64,000 nucleotides of DNA from Algoriphagus mannitolivorans DSM 15301 (GCF_000429425.1 NZ_AUBV01000004.1:124001-188000); one strand, 5' to 3'. Positions 1-9,143 are shown, counted from the stretch's first letter. A program made the numbers and translations. Notes: generated by a model from the letters alone, not told the origin.

Positions 1-758
1 TCGTATCCACCTTTCTCGATCGCTTCAAGTTCAAGCTCAAGCTGGTTGATATAAGGATTGGTCTCGACGTTTTCGATGGTTTTTACCTGAAGTACACCGT
101 TTCGGATTACTGCAATTTCATAGTCATCCAAGTAGACCACTTTATTGGTATACTCGATGATTGGAGTAGCATCGGAAGCAAGGAAATATTCATCTTCCCC
201 TACCCCAATCACCAATGGAGAGCCTTTTCTTGCTGCGATCAAGGTATCTGGTTCCTCCATATTGATCAAAACAATGGCATAGGCACCTACCACTTTGTGA
301 AGAGCAAGTCTGAGGGCTTCTTCCAAAGAGCACTTATTGTTAACAAAAATGTCCTCGATGAATTTTACAAATACCTCGGTATCGGTATCGCTTTGAAACT
401 TGTATCCCTTCTGAAGCAAATCCTTTTTCAGGACCTCATAGTTTTCGATGATTCCATTATGGATCATCGCAAAACGCTCTGAAGCAGAATAATGCGGGTG
501 AGCATTGATGTCATTGGGTTCACCGTGGGTAGCCCAACGGGTATGTCCGATTCCGATTTTGGATTTCAATTCTCCGTTTTCATGGAGAAACTTTTCCAAT
601 TCGGCAACTTTACCTTTTTTCTTATAAACACTTAAACCTCTTTGGTCTAGAAGGGCAACTCCAGCAGAGTCATATCCTCTATATTCTAATCTTCTAAGAC
701 CTTTGAGAATAATTGGCAAGGCCTCTTGCTGGCCTACATAGGCGACAATTCCACACAT
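1..758 (-). CDS. glmS: Glutamine--fructose-6-phosphate aminotransferase, N-terminal part (cut by window edge)
   Basis: Makes glucosamine-6-phosphate from fructose-6-phosphate and glutamine, the first step to UDP-GlcNAc for peptidoglycan and LPS. Only about 252 residues of the roughly 610 expected are present because the gene runs off the left edge. Translation starts MCGIVAYVGQ: the Ntn-hydrolase class II glutaminase with catalytic Cys2 exposed after Met removal. RRLEYRGYDSAG, GHTRWATHG and HNGIIENY follow, all typical of the GlmS glutaminase half; the isomerase half lies outside. The ATG at 758 is fixed by the essential Cys2. Family assignment is secure. Confidence 0.97.
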   Translation of the reverse strand, partial: MCGIVAYVGQQEALPIILKGLRRLEYRGYDSAGVALLDQRGLSVYKKKGKVAELEKFLHENGELKSKIGIGHTRWATHGEPNDINAHPHYSASERFAMIHNGIIENYEVLKKDLLQKGYKFQSDTDTEVFVKFIEDIFVNNKCSLEEALRLALHKVVGAYAIVLINMEEPDTLIAARKGSPLVIGVGEDEYFLASDATPIIEYTNKVVYLDDYEIAVIRNGVLQVKTIENVETNPYINQLELELEAIEKGGY

Positions 759-814
759 AATTAAAAATTCTTAAGCGATAATTAGATCTTCCACAAAGAA
801 ACACCTTTCATGCC

Positions 815-852
815 AAAAAAAATAATCCACTTCTTTAAAATCAAGAAGTGGA
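815..852 (-). terminator. Hairpin terminator after the DUF4270 gene
   Basis: A perfect 10-bp stem (TCCACTTCTT at 826-835 pairing with AAGAAGTGGA at 843-852) with a 7-base loop is followed on the minus strand by a long U-rich tract (A-run at 815-822). It lies 29 bases beyond the stop of the DUF4270 gene and separates it from glmS. Confidence 0.8.
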
Positions 853-880
853 CTACTCTGGCTTTTTCGAAATCGATTGA

Positions 881-2251
881 TTATCGGACTTTCGAATAGA
901 TGACCTCTACTTTTATTTTATTCTTATCCACTTTAAACTGCCTCAAAGATCTTCTGAAATCAATCCCCGTGGTTGGGGTTTCTGCGAATAAGAGCCAATC
1001 CTGACGTTGAAGCTGACCTCTATAGATTGCATTGATGTGAGAAGTAATTCGAGTCGAATAAGTTTTGTTTTCAGTATTATAACTCAAAACAGCAGAAGCA
1101 GCATAGACATTGGATGGCACCAATTCGCCGTTTTCATTTTCGATGACCTGAGGCTGTCCGTCCGTAACTACGTGAAGCTCGTTTCTAGGCACTACCGTAC
1201 TGACCAAAACTTTGTTTTGAGAATTGATATATTTCAGCATCATGCCTGAAATAGGAGTATTATCTGCGCTTTGGTCTTCAATTGCACCTATTTTCAGATT
1301 TGCCTGATTGAAAGTAACTCCGGAAAGGGTATCCAAAAAAGCATCAATCGGGCTTGTATTGATTTTCAAGGCCATTGCTAAGCTGGATTTCATCCCTACA
1401 ATTTGACCTACATCATAGGTCTTTCCGCGTTCAGTGACACCTTGAGTAGGTGTTCCTGATTTATCTGACTTAATGCCATTAAAGCTTCTGGAAGAAAATG
1501 TCGTAATAGTGTAAGAAGAGGCAGCGGTATCACCTGCATAGTGATAATAGTAAGTCATACTCGTCTCTCCTCCTAAGGCAATTCCTGCGGTCGTATTATC
1601 TCCTTCCCGCGCTTTTACTGCGAATCCGGGGAAATAATTTCTAAACTCGAATAAGGTTCTGAATTGTCTGGTATCTCTCAGTTTCAAAAAGATTTCCTCT
1701 GCAAAAGCAGTTTCGATCGGAAAAACTAAGGTAGTATCCTTTTTATCCCCAAAAACTACATCAGTGGTAGCGATTGGGTTAGGCTGAAAAGCCAGACTAT
1801 TGAAATTATAATAAACCGTATCTAGAATAGGTTCTGTGAGTCTGTGAATAGTGTACCGTTTAGGCTGTGTAAGATTAGAACCATTGACGCTTACCACGTC
1901 CAGACTGAAAAACGCGGAATCATAAATCGCGTCATTTCTGGGTCTTTCTTTGGTAAAGTCCATGTACATTCTACTAAAGCCCGTAGATTCGGTTTTGCCG
2001 AAAAAATCATCTTGCTCATGTCCTGCAATCAGAACAGTAGAGTTGGTTGTGCTGAAAGAATCAAGCAAAATCACTTCTGCATCGAGCACAAACTCCCGGT
2101 AAAACACACCAATTTGGTTGTTACCGGGAGCAAGTTCGATACCTACTGTTGCAGGATCGCTGCAGGAACTAGAAATAAGAAGGATTGAAAACAGGGCCAA
2201 AGTGGCCAGTTTAACCGGCGAGGTTGGTATAAATGCCGTATAACTCTTCAT
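881..2251 (-). CDS. DUF4270 family lipoprotein
   Basis: Bacteroidota-specific surface or periplasmic lipoprotein of unknown function. The N-terminus has a hydrophobic signal (LATLALFSILLISSSC) with the lipobox Cys followed by SDPATVGIEL, the usual opening of DUF4270 proteins. The ATG at 2251 is preferred; a longer reading from 2284 adds 11 residues before an already complete signal. The start lies inside the 3' end of the GT5 gene (41-base overlap), so the two are probably translationally coupled. In other Bacteroidota this family often sits beside glycogen-synthase-like and panC genes, as here. About 456 residues, mostly beta-rich; no catalytic motif seen. Confidence 0.88.
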   Translation of the reverse strand: MKSYTAFIPTSPVKLATLALFSILLISSSCSDPATVGIELAPGNNQIGVFYREFVLDAEVILLDSFSTTNSTVLIAGHEQDDFFGKTESTGFSRMYMDFTKERPRNDAIYDSAFFSLDVVSVNGSNLTQPKRYTIHRLTEPILDTVYYNFNSLAFQPNPIATTDVVFGDKKDTTLVFPIETAFAEEIFLKLRDTRQFRTLFEFRNYFPGFAVKAREGDNTTAGIALGGETSMTYYYHYAGDTAASSYTITTFSSRSFNGIKSDKSGTPTQGVTERGKTYDVGQIVGMKSSLAMALKINTSPIDAFLDTLSGVTFNQANLKIGAIEDQSADNTPISGMMLKYINSQNKVLVSTVVPRNELHVVTDGQPQVIENENGELVPSNVYAASAVLSYNTENKTYSTRITSHINAIYRGQLQRQDWLLFAETPTTGIDFRRSLRQFKVDKNKIKVEVIYSKVR

Positions 2252-3023
2252 GAGCTTGGTGCTCTTCTTCAATACTGATTTCAAACTTTTTGTCTTTTGA
2301 GAAATCCTCGATGAGTTGGTTTAATTCCGCAGAGACATCATTACCCTTGATTACCGTGTCGGCATATTCCATACCCATCTTGATAAACCCGGTGAAGTCT
2401 TTGCTTTTCAAAGGTGCTAAAATTGTGTCATCGATGTCCACCATCTTAACCTTGTTTAACAAATCGTCGCCAAAGGTATGAGAAAATCCGTTGGAATAAA
2501 TCCCAAATACGGTTTTGGTCTCTTTAAAAAGCGGATCGTTTTTATAAGTGGTCTTCAAATACATCGGAATCAGGGAAGTCATCCAGTCGTTGCAATGCAC
2601 GATATCCGGAGCCCAGCCTAATTTTTTGACAGTTTCGATTACACCTTTACAGAAGAAAATAGCACGCTCATCATTGTCTTCGTAAAATTTTTCCTGCTTG
2701 TCGTGAAACACACTCTTTCTTTGGAAATAGTCTTCATTATCAATGAAGTATACCTGAAGCTTGGCGTTAGGAATAGAAGCGACTTTGATGACCAAAGGCT
2801 TTTCTTCTTCACCAACTGCGATGTTGATTCCAGAAAGTCTTACCACCTCATGAAGACGGTTTTTTCTTTCATTGATCAAACCGAATCTGGGTACCAAAAT
2901 TCTGATTTCCATCCCTTTCTCTTGCATCGCTTGAGGAAGAGTTCTTAAGAAATTTGCTACTTCAGAAGTTTGTAAGAAAGGGTTGATTTCACTTGCAACG
3001 TAGAGGATACGTAGTTTGGACAT
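2211..3023 (-). CDS. Glycogen/starch synthase N-terminal (GT5) domain protein, short form
   Basis: Resembles the N-terminal Rossmann half of GlgA-type ADP-glucose glucosyltransferases: KLRILYVASEINPF, a PDIVHCNDWMT segment and GFSHTFGD. At 270 residues it is about half of full GlgA (about 480) and lacks the C-terminal GT-B domain that binds nucleotide sugar. It stops cleanly inside the DUF4270 start region, so it is a finished short protein rather than a frameshift. Short GT5-only proteins next to panC are common in Bacteroidota; whether they are catalytic is unknown to me. A TAnnTTTG promoter box lies just upstream, divergent from panC. Confidence 0.85.
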   Translation of the reverse strand: MSKLRILYVASEINPFLQTSEVANFLRTLPQAMQEKGMEIRILVPRFGLINERKNRLHEVVRLSGINIAVGEEEKPLVIKVASIPNAKLQVYFIDNEDYFQRKSVFHDKQEKFYEDNDERAIFFCKGVIETVKKLGWAPDIVHCNDWMTSLIPMYLKTTYKNDPLFKETKTVFGIYSNGFSHTFGDDLLNKVKMVDIDDTILAPLKSKDFTGFIKMGMEYADTVIKGNDVSAELNQLIEDFSKDKKFEISIEEEHQAHEELYGIYTNLAG

Positions 3024-3061
3024 GCTTGTTGGATTTTAATGAACGTGATAAACAACGGCCA

Positions 3062-3069
3062 CAAATCTA
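3062..3069 (-). promoter_or_regulatory. -7 promoter box for the GT5 gene
   Basis: On the minus strand this reads TAGATTTG, matching the Bacteroidota -7 consensus TAnnTTTG, 39 bases upstream of the ATG at 3023. It lies back-to-back with the panC promoter. The -33 TTG is not clear. Confidence 0.5.
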
Positions 3070-3090
3070 AGAAAAAAAAGGCAAAAATCA

Positions 3091-3119
3091 TTGTATTTCT
3101 GGATATTAATCTACTTTTG
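3091..3119 (+). promoter_or_regulatory. panC promoter (-33 TTG / -7 TACTTTTG)
   Basis: TTG at 3091-3093 and TACTTTTG at 3112-3119 are 18 bases apart, fitting the Bacteroidota sigma-A consensus (TTG, about 19 bases, TAnnTTTG). The start codon of panC is 30 bases downstream. Confidence 0.65.
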
Positions 3120-3148
3120 CCCCAATTTGGCCGAAATACTGCCCATTT

Positions 3149-3997
3149 GTGAAGCTTATCAAAACCCCCACCGACTGGAATCCGCTCTGGCTCAGTCATC
3201 TTCAAAAAAATCATCGAATTGGACTAGTCCCAACCATGGGGGCTTTGCACCAAGGACATCTGGATTTGGTAGAAAAATCATTGCAATCCTGCCAGGTCAC
3301 GGTGGTATCTATCTTTGTCAATCCTACCCAGTTTAATAACCCCGAAGACTTCCAAAAATATCCCAACACTCTGGCCAAAGACTTGGAATTGCTAGAAAGC
3401 ATTGGAGTCGATTATGTCTTCGTTCCTTCAGTTGAGACGATTTATCCAAAAGCCACAGAGCTGCGGGTTGATTTTGGGGATTTGGAGAGAGTATTGGAAG
3501 GGAAATTCAGACCGGGGCACTTCAATGGAGTAGGGATAGTGGTATCCAAATTATTTCATTTGATCCGGCCAAGCATTGCTTTTTTTGGCCAAAAAGATCT
3601 TCAGCAGGTAGCTATCATCAGAAGATTGGTCGAGGACCTTTCTTTTCCATTGGAAATGGAAGTAGTACCCACCCGCAGAGAAGCCGATGGATTGGCAATG
3701 TCCTCCAGAAACCTTCGCCTCAACCCAACGGAAAGGAAACAGGCCTTAATTCTCTTTAACAGCTTGGAAAAGGCAAAGAGAAAGCTTCTCTCTGGGGAAT
3801 CCTGGACCGAAATCAAGCAAGAAATCCTTAATAACTTTGAGAACACGCCTACTGCACAGCTTGAATATTTTGATTTAATCCACCCAGACACTTTTGAGGA
3901 ATATCAAGAATTTCAACTTGAAAAAAAATCCTCTGTTTGTGTGGCAGCCTTTATTGGAGAAATCCGTTTAATCGACAACCTGCCAATAATTCCTTAA
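3149..3997 (+). CDS. panC: Pantothenate synthetase
   Basis: Condenses pantoate with beta-alanine using ATP, giving pantothenate for coenzyme A. It has the HIGH-type nucleotidyl-transferase signature [10 protein letters not shown] near residues 28-37, FVNPTQFN, a [14 protein letters not shown] segment, FGQKDLQQ and the KMSKS-like SSRN region (MSSRNLRL). At 282 residues it is normal for the family. The start is GTG at 3149, the only start before the conserved N-terminal strand. panD follows 25 bases later, so the window supplies both the beta-alanine and the condensation step. Confidence 0.97.
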   Translation: MKLIKTPTDWNPLWLSHLQKNHRIGLVPTMGALHQGHLDLVEKSLQSCQVTVVSIFVNPTQFNNPEDFQKYPNTLAKDLELLESIGVDYVFVPSVETIYPKATELRVDFGDLERVLEGKFRPGHFNGVGIVVSKLFHLIRPSIAFFGQKDLQQVAIIRRLVEDLSFPLEMEVVPTRREADGLAMSSRNLRLNPTERKQALILFNSLEKAKRKLLSGESWTEIKQEILNNFENTPTAQLEYFDLIHPDTFEEYQEFQLEKKSSVCVAAFIGEIRLIDNLPIIP

Positions 3998-4002
3998 TTT
4001 TG
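3995..4002 (+). promoter_or_regulatory. Possible internal promoter for panD
   Basis: TAATTTTG matches TAnnTTTG and overlaps the panC stop codon, 20 bases before the panD ATG. No TTG is seen at the expected -33 distance, so panD may be transcribed from here and from the panC promoter. Confidence 0.4.
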
Positions 4003-4022
4003 CGCCGGGAAAAACTAAACCA

Positions 4023-4370
4023 ATGCATATCCAAGTACTGAAATCCAAAATCCATCGGGTCAAAATCACCCAGGCGGAATTACATTATGTGGGATCCATT
4101 ACCATCGATGAAGATCTGATGGATGCGGCAAATCTGATTGAAAACGAGAAAGTTCAGGTCGTGAATGTGAACAACGGAGAGCGACTGGAGACCTATGTTA
4201 TTAAAGGAGAAAGGGGAAGCGGCCAAGTATGTCTGAATGGTCCTGCGGCAAGAAAAGCAGCTGTAGGTGACATTGTCATCATCATCTCCTATGCCGGAAT
4301 GGAATTAGAAGAAGCCAAAAAATACAAACCTACCCTTATCTTCCCTGACGAAAGAAACAGGCTGATCTGA
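4023..4370 (+). CDS. panD: Aspartate 1-decarboxylase proenzyme
   Basis: Pyruvoyl enzyme that converts aspartate to beta-alanine, the PanC substrate. The sequence contains the self-cleavage site: Tyr22-Val23-Gly24-Ser25, where Ser25 becomes the pyruvoyl group. Lys9, Arg54-region (NGERLETY) and NGPAARKA are as in the family. Length 115 residues is typical. It is followed by a 1-base stop/start overlap (TGATG) with the next membrane protein gene, so those are co-transcribed. No PanZ/PanM-type activator is seen in the window. Confidence 0.97.
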   Translation: MHIQVLKSKIHRVKITQAELHYVGSITIDEDLMDAANLIENEKVQVVNVNNGERLETYVIKGERGSGQVCLNGPAARKAAVGDIVIIISYAGMELEEAKKYKPTLIFPDERNRLI

Positions 4371-5371
4371 TGAGTCTAAAAATAAAACAAGCGATCCAAG
4401 TGACTGTCTCTTTGGGGATTGCCATTTGGATTTTTTGGCTTTTATACCGGGACATCGAGTTTTCAAGTCTAAAAGAGCAAATCTTATCCAGCAACTGGTT
4501 TTGGATCCTTCTCTCTTTGGGAATTGCTTGGGTCGGATATTGGATTAGAGGCTGGAGGTGGTCACTATTGATCCGGAAAGATGAAGGAATAAAAGTCAGC
4601 CCAAATCGAGCCTACCATGCCGTGATGGTGGGCTATTTGGTTAACATGCTGGTGCCAAGAGCAGGGGAAGTAGCCAGATGCGGAGTACTTTCCAGAAGCA
4701 ATAATATTTCTCTAGGCCATCTATTGGGCACTGTGATTTTAGAAAGAAGTGTGGATCTGCTTTTCTTGGTATCCACGATTTTTTTGGCTTTTCTTCTGGA
4801 AAATCAGCTTTTTATTTCCCTCACCAATCAATTGATCGATCTGAATTCTCTTAGTCTAAAGCTTCTGCAAAATCTCCCAATGTTGATTGGGGCCTTAGCA
4901 GTTTTTGTGCTTTTGATATATTTCATTTTCCAAAAATTCCGCAATCGCGGGATCATCAACAAACTACAGTCCTTCTTCAGGCAAATGGTTTCAGGACTCA
5001 AATCAATTCAGTCTTTGGAAAATCCTTTGGGATTTTGGGCTAGTTCGATTGTGATTTGGATTATTTACTTTTTGACTATGTATACCGTCTCCATGGGAAT
5101 CCAAAGTACTGCCAATTTGACTCCCGGCGAGGTCCTATTAGTCATGGTGATGGGAAGTATTGGCATGATTGCTCCTGTACAAGGGGGAATTGGCACCTTC
5201 CATGCCTTGGTGGCCTACATTTTGATCCAATTGGGAGTGTCAGAAAGTGACGGAAAGATTTTCGCAGCCATAATCCATGGAACCCAAGTCATTTTGGTCA
5301 TGGTCGTCGGATTGATCAGTTGGATTTGGATGATGAGAATCCCCTCTTGGAATAAACCTGACAAGGACTAA
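4370..5371 (+). CDS. Lysylphosphatidylglycerol synthase TM-region / UPF0104 family membrane protein
   Basis: About 8 transmembrane segments, with the family landmarks LVNMLVPRAGEVARCGVL (residues about 92-109) and GSIGMIAPVQGGIGTFHA near 263-280. This is the flippase-like half seen in MprF and in AglD/YbhN-type proteins; the aminoacyl-transferase half of MprF is absent, so it is not expected to lysinylate lipids by itself. Likely role: moving or exporting a lipid-linked substrate across the inner membrane (inference). Its start overlaps the panD stop by one base, and a Zn-peptidase gene follows. Confidence 0.85.
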   Translation: MSLKIKQAIQVTVSLGIAIWIFWLLYRDIEFSSLKEQILSSNWFWILLSLGIAWVGYWIRGWRWSLLIRKDEGIKVSPNRAYHAVMVGYLVNMLVPRAGEVARCGVLSRSNNISLGHLLGTVILERSVDLLFLVSTIFLAFLLENQLFISLTNQLIDLNSLSLKLLQNLPMLIGALAVFVLLIYFIFQKFRNRGIINKLQSFFRQMVSGLKSIQSLENPLGFWASSIVIWIIYFLTMYTVSMGIQSTANLTPGEVLLVMVMGSIGMIAPVQGGIGTFHALVAYILIQLGVSESDGKIFAAIIHGTQVILVMVVGLISWIWMMRIPSWNKPDKD

Positions 5372-5406
5372 CTTCGTATTCACACCCAGTTAAACAATTA
5401 TAAAAC

Positions 5407-6093
5407 ATGATTATTCTAATCGTAGTCGTTTTTGCAATCCTTGGATTTGTAGTTAGCAGCAGGCTGAAAAGCAAATTCAAAAAGTATTCTCAAACTGCTT
5501 TACAAGCAAACCTATCTGGTGCTGAAATCGCCAAGCTGATGCTTGCAGACAACAACATCCACGACGTACAGGTGACTTGCGTGGAAGGTCAATTGACAGA
5601 CCACTACAACCCGATGAACAAAACCGTGAATCTTTCACCGGATGTGTATTATGGTAGAAATGCCGCCGCCGCTGCAGTAGCTGCTCACGAATGCGGACAC
5701 GCTGTGCAACACGCCACTTCCTATACTTGGTTGAATTTTAGATCAGCCATGGTGCCTATTCAGAATATCTCCGGTAAAATCCTGAATATCGTTCTGATCG
5801 CCTCTTTGTTCGGGGGATTCGCGCTTGGCCTTCCAGTCCCTATCTTAGGGTATATAATAGTCGGATCTTATGGAGTCATGACCTTATTCACCTTGGTTAC
5901 TTTGCCAGTAGAATTTGACGCTTCTAATCGGGCCTTAGCCTGGGTGCAGAGCAGAAACATCGTCACCTCCTCAGAATATGCCATGTCTAAAGACGCTTTG
6001 AAATGGGCTGCAATGACTTATGTGGTCGCTGCCTTGGCTTCTTTGGCTACACTGGCCTACTACATATATATTTTCTTTGGGAGTCGGGATTGA
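5407..6093 (+). CDS. Membrane zinc metallopeptidase (YugP-like, Zn_peptidase_2 family)
   Basis: Integral membrane peptidase. A first transmembrane segment starts at residue 2; the zinc site HECGHAVQH is at about residues 94-102 in the sequence AAHECGHAVQHA, followed by two central hydrophobic segments (about 120-165) and a C-terminal one. The acidic helix NRALAWV after LPVEFDASNRA is typical of the YugP family. 228 residues, matching the family. Physiological substrate is unknown. The gene is 35 bases after the UPF0104 gene and is followed by a strong terminator. Confidence 0.92.
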   Translation: MIILIVVVFAILGFVVSSRLKSKFKKYSQTALQANLSGAEIAKLMLADNNIHDVQVTCVEGQLTDHYNPMNKTVNLSPDVYYGRNAAAAAVAAHECGHAVQHATSYTWLNFRSAMVPIQNISGKILNIVLIASLFGGFALGLPVPILGYIIVGSYGVMTLFTLVTLPVEFDASNRALAWVQSRNIVTSSEYAMSKDALKWAAMTYVVAALASLATLAYYIYIFFGSRD

Positions 6094-6115
6094 TCCACAT
6101 CAAAATAAAATTCGG

Positions 6116-6150
6116 AAAGGGGCAGTTTTTTGCCCCTTTTCTTTTTTTGA
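6116..6150 (+). terminator. Rho-independent terminator after the Zn-peptidase gene
   Basis: A stem AAAGGGGCA (6116-6124) pairs with TGCCCCTTT (6131-6139) across a 6-base loop and is followed by a T-rich run. Confidence 0.9.
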
Positions 6151-6198
6151 TCTATCTTTTCGAACCGAACTTAAACCCAAAAAAATTTTCAGAAAAGT

Positions 6199-7338
6199 AT
6201 GAACTTCAACCTTACAGAAGAGCATTTGGCAGTACGAGATGCAGCGAGAGAATTTGCCCAGACTGAATTGTTGCCAGGAGTAATTGATCGAGATACGGAG
6301 GCAAAATTCCCAAAGGAACAAGTAAGGAAAATGGGAGAACTTGGATTCATGGGAATGATGGTGGATCCAAAATACAATGGAGGAGGGATGGACACGCTTT
6401 CTTATGTCATTGCCATGGAGGAGCTATCCAAAGTGGATGCCTCTGCATCAGTTTGCATGTCCGTAAACAACTCCCTAGTGCTGTGGGGCCTTGAAAAGTA
6501 TGGAACCGAAGCCCAAAAAGAAAAATACATCCCAAAACTGGCTACAGGTGAAATCATCGGAGCCTTCTGTCTTTCTGAACCAGAAGCCGGATCTGATGCT
6601 ACTTCCCAAAGAACGACTGCCGAATTCAAAGGAGATCACTATATCCTGAATGGAACCAAAAACTGGATCACAAACGGAAATAGCGCCAGCGTTTACCTGG
6701 TAATTGCTCAGACCGATGCCTCGAAGGGACATAAAGGTATTTCTGTATTTATTGTGGAAAAAGGCTGGGATGGATTTGTGATCGGAAAAAAAGAAGACAA
6801 ACTCGGCATTCGCGGCTCTGATACCCATTCTCTGATGTTCACGGACGTCAAAGTCCCTGTAGAAAACAGAATCGGGGAGGATGGATTTGGTTTTACATTT
6901 GCCATGGAAACCCTCAATGGAGGAAGAATTGGAATTGCCGCTCAGGCCTTGGGGATCGCAGCTGGAGCTTATGAATTGGCTTTGGCGTACTCCAAAGAAA
7001 GAAAAGCTTTTGGCAAGCCGATCAGCCAGCATCAGGCTATCCAGTTTAAGCTAGCGGACATGGAGACCCAGATCGAAGCCGCAAGAATGCTCGTCTATAA
7101 GGCAGCTTGGCTCAAGGACCAAGGGGAAGATTATGCCCATGCCTCAGCCATGGCCAAGCTTTATGCTTCAGAGGTTGCGATGAATGTCACCGTCGAGGCT
7201 GTTCAGGTGCACGGTGGCTATGGATATGTCAAAGAATACCACGTCGAACGTCTCATGAGAGATGCCAAGATTACTCAGATCTATGAGGGGACCTCAGAAA
7301 TCCAAAGAATCGTAATCGCAAGAGGTATATTGCGATAA
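6199..7338 (+). CDS. Acyl-CoA dehydrogenase (short-chain type)
   Basis: FAD enzyme making the first alpha,beta double bond in acyl-CoA degradation, passing electrons to ETF. N-terminal helical domain, middle domain with CLSEPEAGSDATS and the NGTKNWITNG segment (about 130-155), C-terminal domain with RKAFGKPIS and the signature IYEGTSEIQR near the end, whose Glu is the catalytic base position in short-chain enzymes. 379 residues is standard. It stands alone between two terminators, with an AraC regulator downstream. Substrate chain length cannot be fixed; butyryl- or isovaleryl-like are both possible. Confidence 0.95.
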   Translation: MNFNLTEEHLAVRDAAREFAQTELLPGVIDRDTEAKFPKEQVRKMGELGFMGMMVDPKYNGGGMDTLSYVIAMEELSKVDASASVCMSVNNSLVLWGLEKYGTEAQKEKYIPKLATGEIIGAFCLSEPEAGSDATSQRTTAEFKGDHYILNGTKNWITNGNSASVYLVIAQTDASKGHKGISVFIVEKGWDGFVIGKKEDKLGIRGSDTHSLMFTDVKVPVENRIGEDGFGFTFAMETLNGGRIGIAAQALGIAAGAYELALAYSKERKAFGKPISQHQAIQFKLADMETQIEAARMLVYKAAWLKDQGEDYAHASAMAKLYASEVAMNVTVEAVQVHGGYGYVKEYHVERLMRDAKITQIYEGTSEIQRIVIARGILR

Positions 7339-7358
7339 GTTTTTCAGATCTTGACAAT

Positions 7359-7393
7359 AAGGGTATAATTACAAAAAATTATACCCTTTTTTT
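7359..7393 (+). terminator. Rho-independent terminator after acyl-CoA dehydrogenase
   Basis: AAGGGTATAATT (7359-7370) pairs with AATTATACCCTT (7377-7388), loop 6 bases, followed by a T run. Confidence 0.9.
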
Positions 7394-7475
7394 ATTTTGC
7401 CTGTCATTGATGTAAAATATTACTGTATCTCTAAGGAAAAGTGATATTTTTACGAGGTAAACTCAAGCGCTATTC

Positions 7476-8405
7476 ATGGATTATTACAATAAAATTATTG
7501 AATCGGTCCATATTCGATTTTTAAAAGGGAACAATTTCAAAATCGAAAGACCCGTCAGTGTAATCAATTATCAAGAAAACGAAAACGGTCTGATTCTCCT
7601 TCATCATGGCACCATGAAATTCGGTGATGAGCAAGAGCTCGTCAATGAGGGCGAGGTACTTTTTCTTCCCAAAGGTCGAAAAACCACTTTGACCTTAGGT
7701 GCTGGGAATAAAAAAGCAGACTTGGACTTTGAGCAGTTTTCGGATAACAAGCGAAAATACCTCCAAAGCATCAGCTTCAAAGACATCAAAAGCGCAGAGG
7801 AAGACTGCATTTCTTTGGTAAATTTTGAATCCAAGGTCTTTGACGTGGTCAACTTTTTCAATTCTCTGGACATTCCACCTTTCATTATCAGATTTAATGA
7901 CCGAGTAGCATCCTTGGTGGAAGACATCGTCAAAGAGTTAGAAACCGGCACCGTAGGTAAAGAAAGAGTTTTGAAGTCATTGTCAGAGATCCTGATGATT
8001 GAGTTGCTAAGGCACATTCTGAAAAACCGACTATTCACCGAGGAACTGTCCACCAACGCGACTTATTTCAAAGATCCTCGGTTGATTGATCTTTTCAGTT
8101 TTATTAAAACCAACCTCAGCGGAGACCTCAGCAATAAAGTATTGGCAAAAGTTGCCAACGTCTCTGAAGACTATGTGGGTCAGTATTTCAAAATGCTAAC
8201 TGGCATCAATCCACAGGATTACATCGAATATCAGCGTATGGAAGCTGCTGTGGACTTGTTGAGAACTTCCAAAAAGTCCATCCGGGATATCGGAAAAGAA
8301 GTCGGCTATAAAGACACTGCTTACTTCTGCCGACGTTTTAAAATGATGTACGGGGTTCCGGCCGGAAAAATGAGAAGAAGAGAGTCTCTAATTAATGTTC
8401 AATGA
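7476..8405 (+). CDS. AraC family transcriptional regulator
   Basis: 309 residues. The N-terminal part has a cupin-like beta segment (LLHHGTMKFGDEQELVNEGEV, VLFLPKGRK) expected to sense a ligand or the redox or envelope state; the C-terminal 100 residues form two helix-turn-helix units (KVANVSEDYVGQYFKML, then DIGKEVGYKDTAYFCRRFK), the AraC/XylS signature with FCRRFKMMYG as the second recognition region. The 3' end overlaps the convergent GGGP synthase gene by 18 bases. Target genes cannot be read from the sequence; the neighbouring acyl-CoA dehydrogenase is only one candidate. Confidence 0.92.
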   Translation: MDYYNKIIESVHIRFLKGNNFKIERPVSVINYQENENGLILLHHGTMKFGDEQELVNEGEVLFLPKGRKTTLTLGAGNKKADLDFEQFSDNKRKYLQSISFKDIKSAEEDCISLVNFESKVFDVVNFFNSLDIPPFIIRFNDRVASLVEDIVKELETGTVGKERVLKSLSEILMIELLRHILKNRLFTEELSTNATYFKDPRLIDLFSFIKTNLSGDLSNKVLAKVANVSEDYVGQYFKMLTGINPQDYIEYQRMEAAVDLLRTSKKSIRDIGKEVGYKDTAYFCRRFKMMYGVPAGKMRRRESLINVQ

Positions 8406-9143
8406 GTGGTTATACCACTGCTTAAGATTAAGAACCTCGGCCAAAAAGCCGGGGTTATTTTCTGCACCATTCCCAATGACGACCAGGTCAGCGCCTGATT
8501 CAAATGCCGTTTTTACTTTTTCTGAGGAATTTAATCCTCCTCCTACAATCACCGGACATTTGACTTTGTCCTTCACTATTCTGATTGCTTCAGCACAAAC
8601 CGGCTTGCTTGCACCACTTCCAGCATCCAGAAAAAAATAGCTCATTCCCAAAAACTTTCCTGCCAAAGCAGTTGCGGAAATCAAACCCAATTGGGAATTG
8701 ATCAAAGGCATGGTTTGACTGATGGAATGCACGGCGAGGATTTCCCCATCATTGATCAAAAGGTAGGCAGTCGGTAATACCTCAAGTCCTGATTCACTCA
8801 CTTCTTCAGCCGCTTTGACTTGCTGACCGATCAAAAACTCGGGATTTCTTCCCGAAACAAGTGACAAAAACAAAATAGCATCAGCCTCAGGGGAAATCTG
8901 ATGATAAGAGCCCGGGAATAAGCAAATTGGAATTTGACGGGATTGAGAGCGAATTGATTTAATCAAACCTTCCAGCCTGATTGGATCTGCAGTACTCCCA
9001 CCAATCAAAATCAGATCCAAGGCCGAATGCCTAATCCATTCAAAATCCTGTATCGAAAATTCCTTCTCAGGGTCAATCAACCAAGCCAGGCCTTTACTCC
9101 CGGATTGAAAAAGGCCCTGAAGAAGCGACTGGACTTTACTCAC
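8388..9143 (-). CDS. Geranylgeranylglyceryl phosphate synthase (PcrB/GGGPS family)
   Basis: Predicted TIM-barrel prenyltransferase joining glycerol-1-phosphate to geranylgeranyl (or heptaprenyl) diphosphate. Diagnostic segments: LAWLIDPEK (residues about 19-27), LILIGGSTA (about 44-52), ICLFPGS, FLSLVSGRNPEFLIG, FLDAGSGA (about 170-177), PVIVGGGLNS and DLVVIGNGAE, the phosphate-binding loops. 251 residues and the GRNPE-type insert fit the archaeal/Bacteroidota group of the family. GTG start at 9143, inside the end of the preceding gene (8-base overlap), last in an operon with two small membrane-associated proteins. Homologues are known in Bacteroidota, but an ether-lipid product in this organism is inference. 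Confidence 0.9.
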   Translation of the reverse strand: MSKVQSLLQGLFQSGSKGLAWLIDPEKEFSIQDFEWIRHSALDLILIGGSTADPIRLEGLIKSIRSQSRQIPICLFPGSYHQISPEADAILFLSLVSGRNPEFLIGQQVKAAEEVSESGLEVLPTAYLLINDGEILAVHSISQTMPLINSQLGLISATALAGKFLGMSYFFLDAGSGASKPVCAEAIRIVKDKVKCPVIVGGGLNSSEKVKTAFESGADLVVIGNGAENNPGFLAEVLNLKQWYNHSLNIN

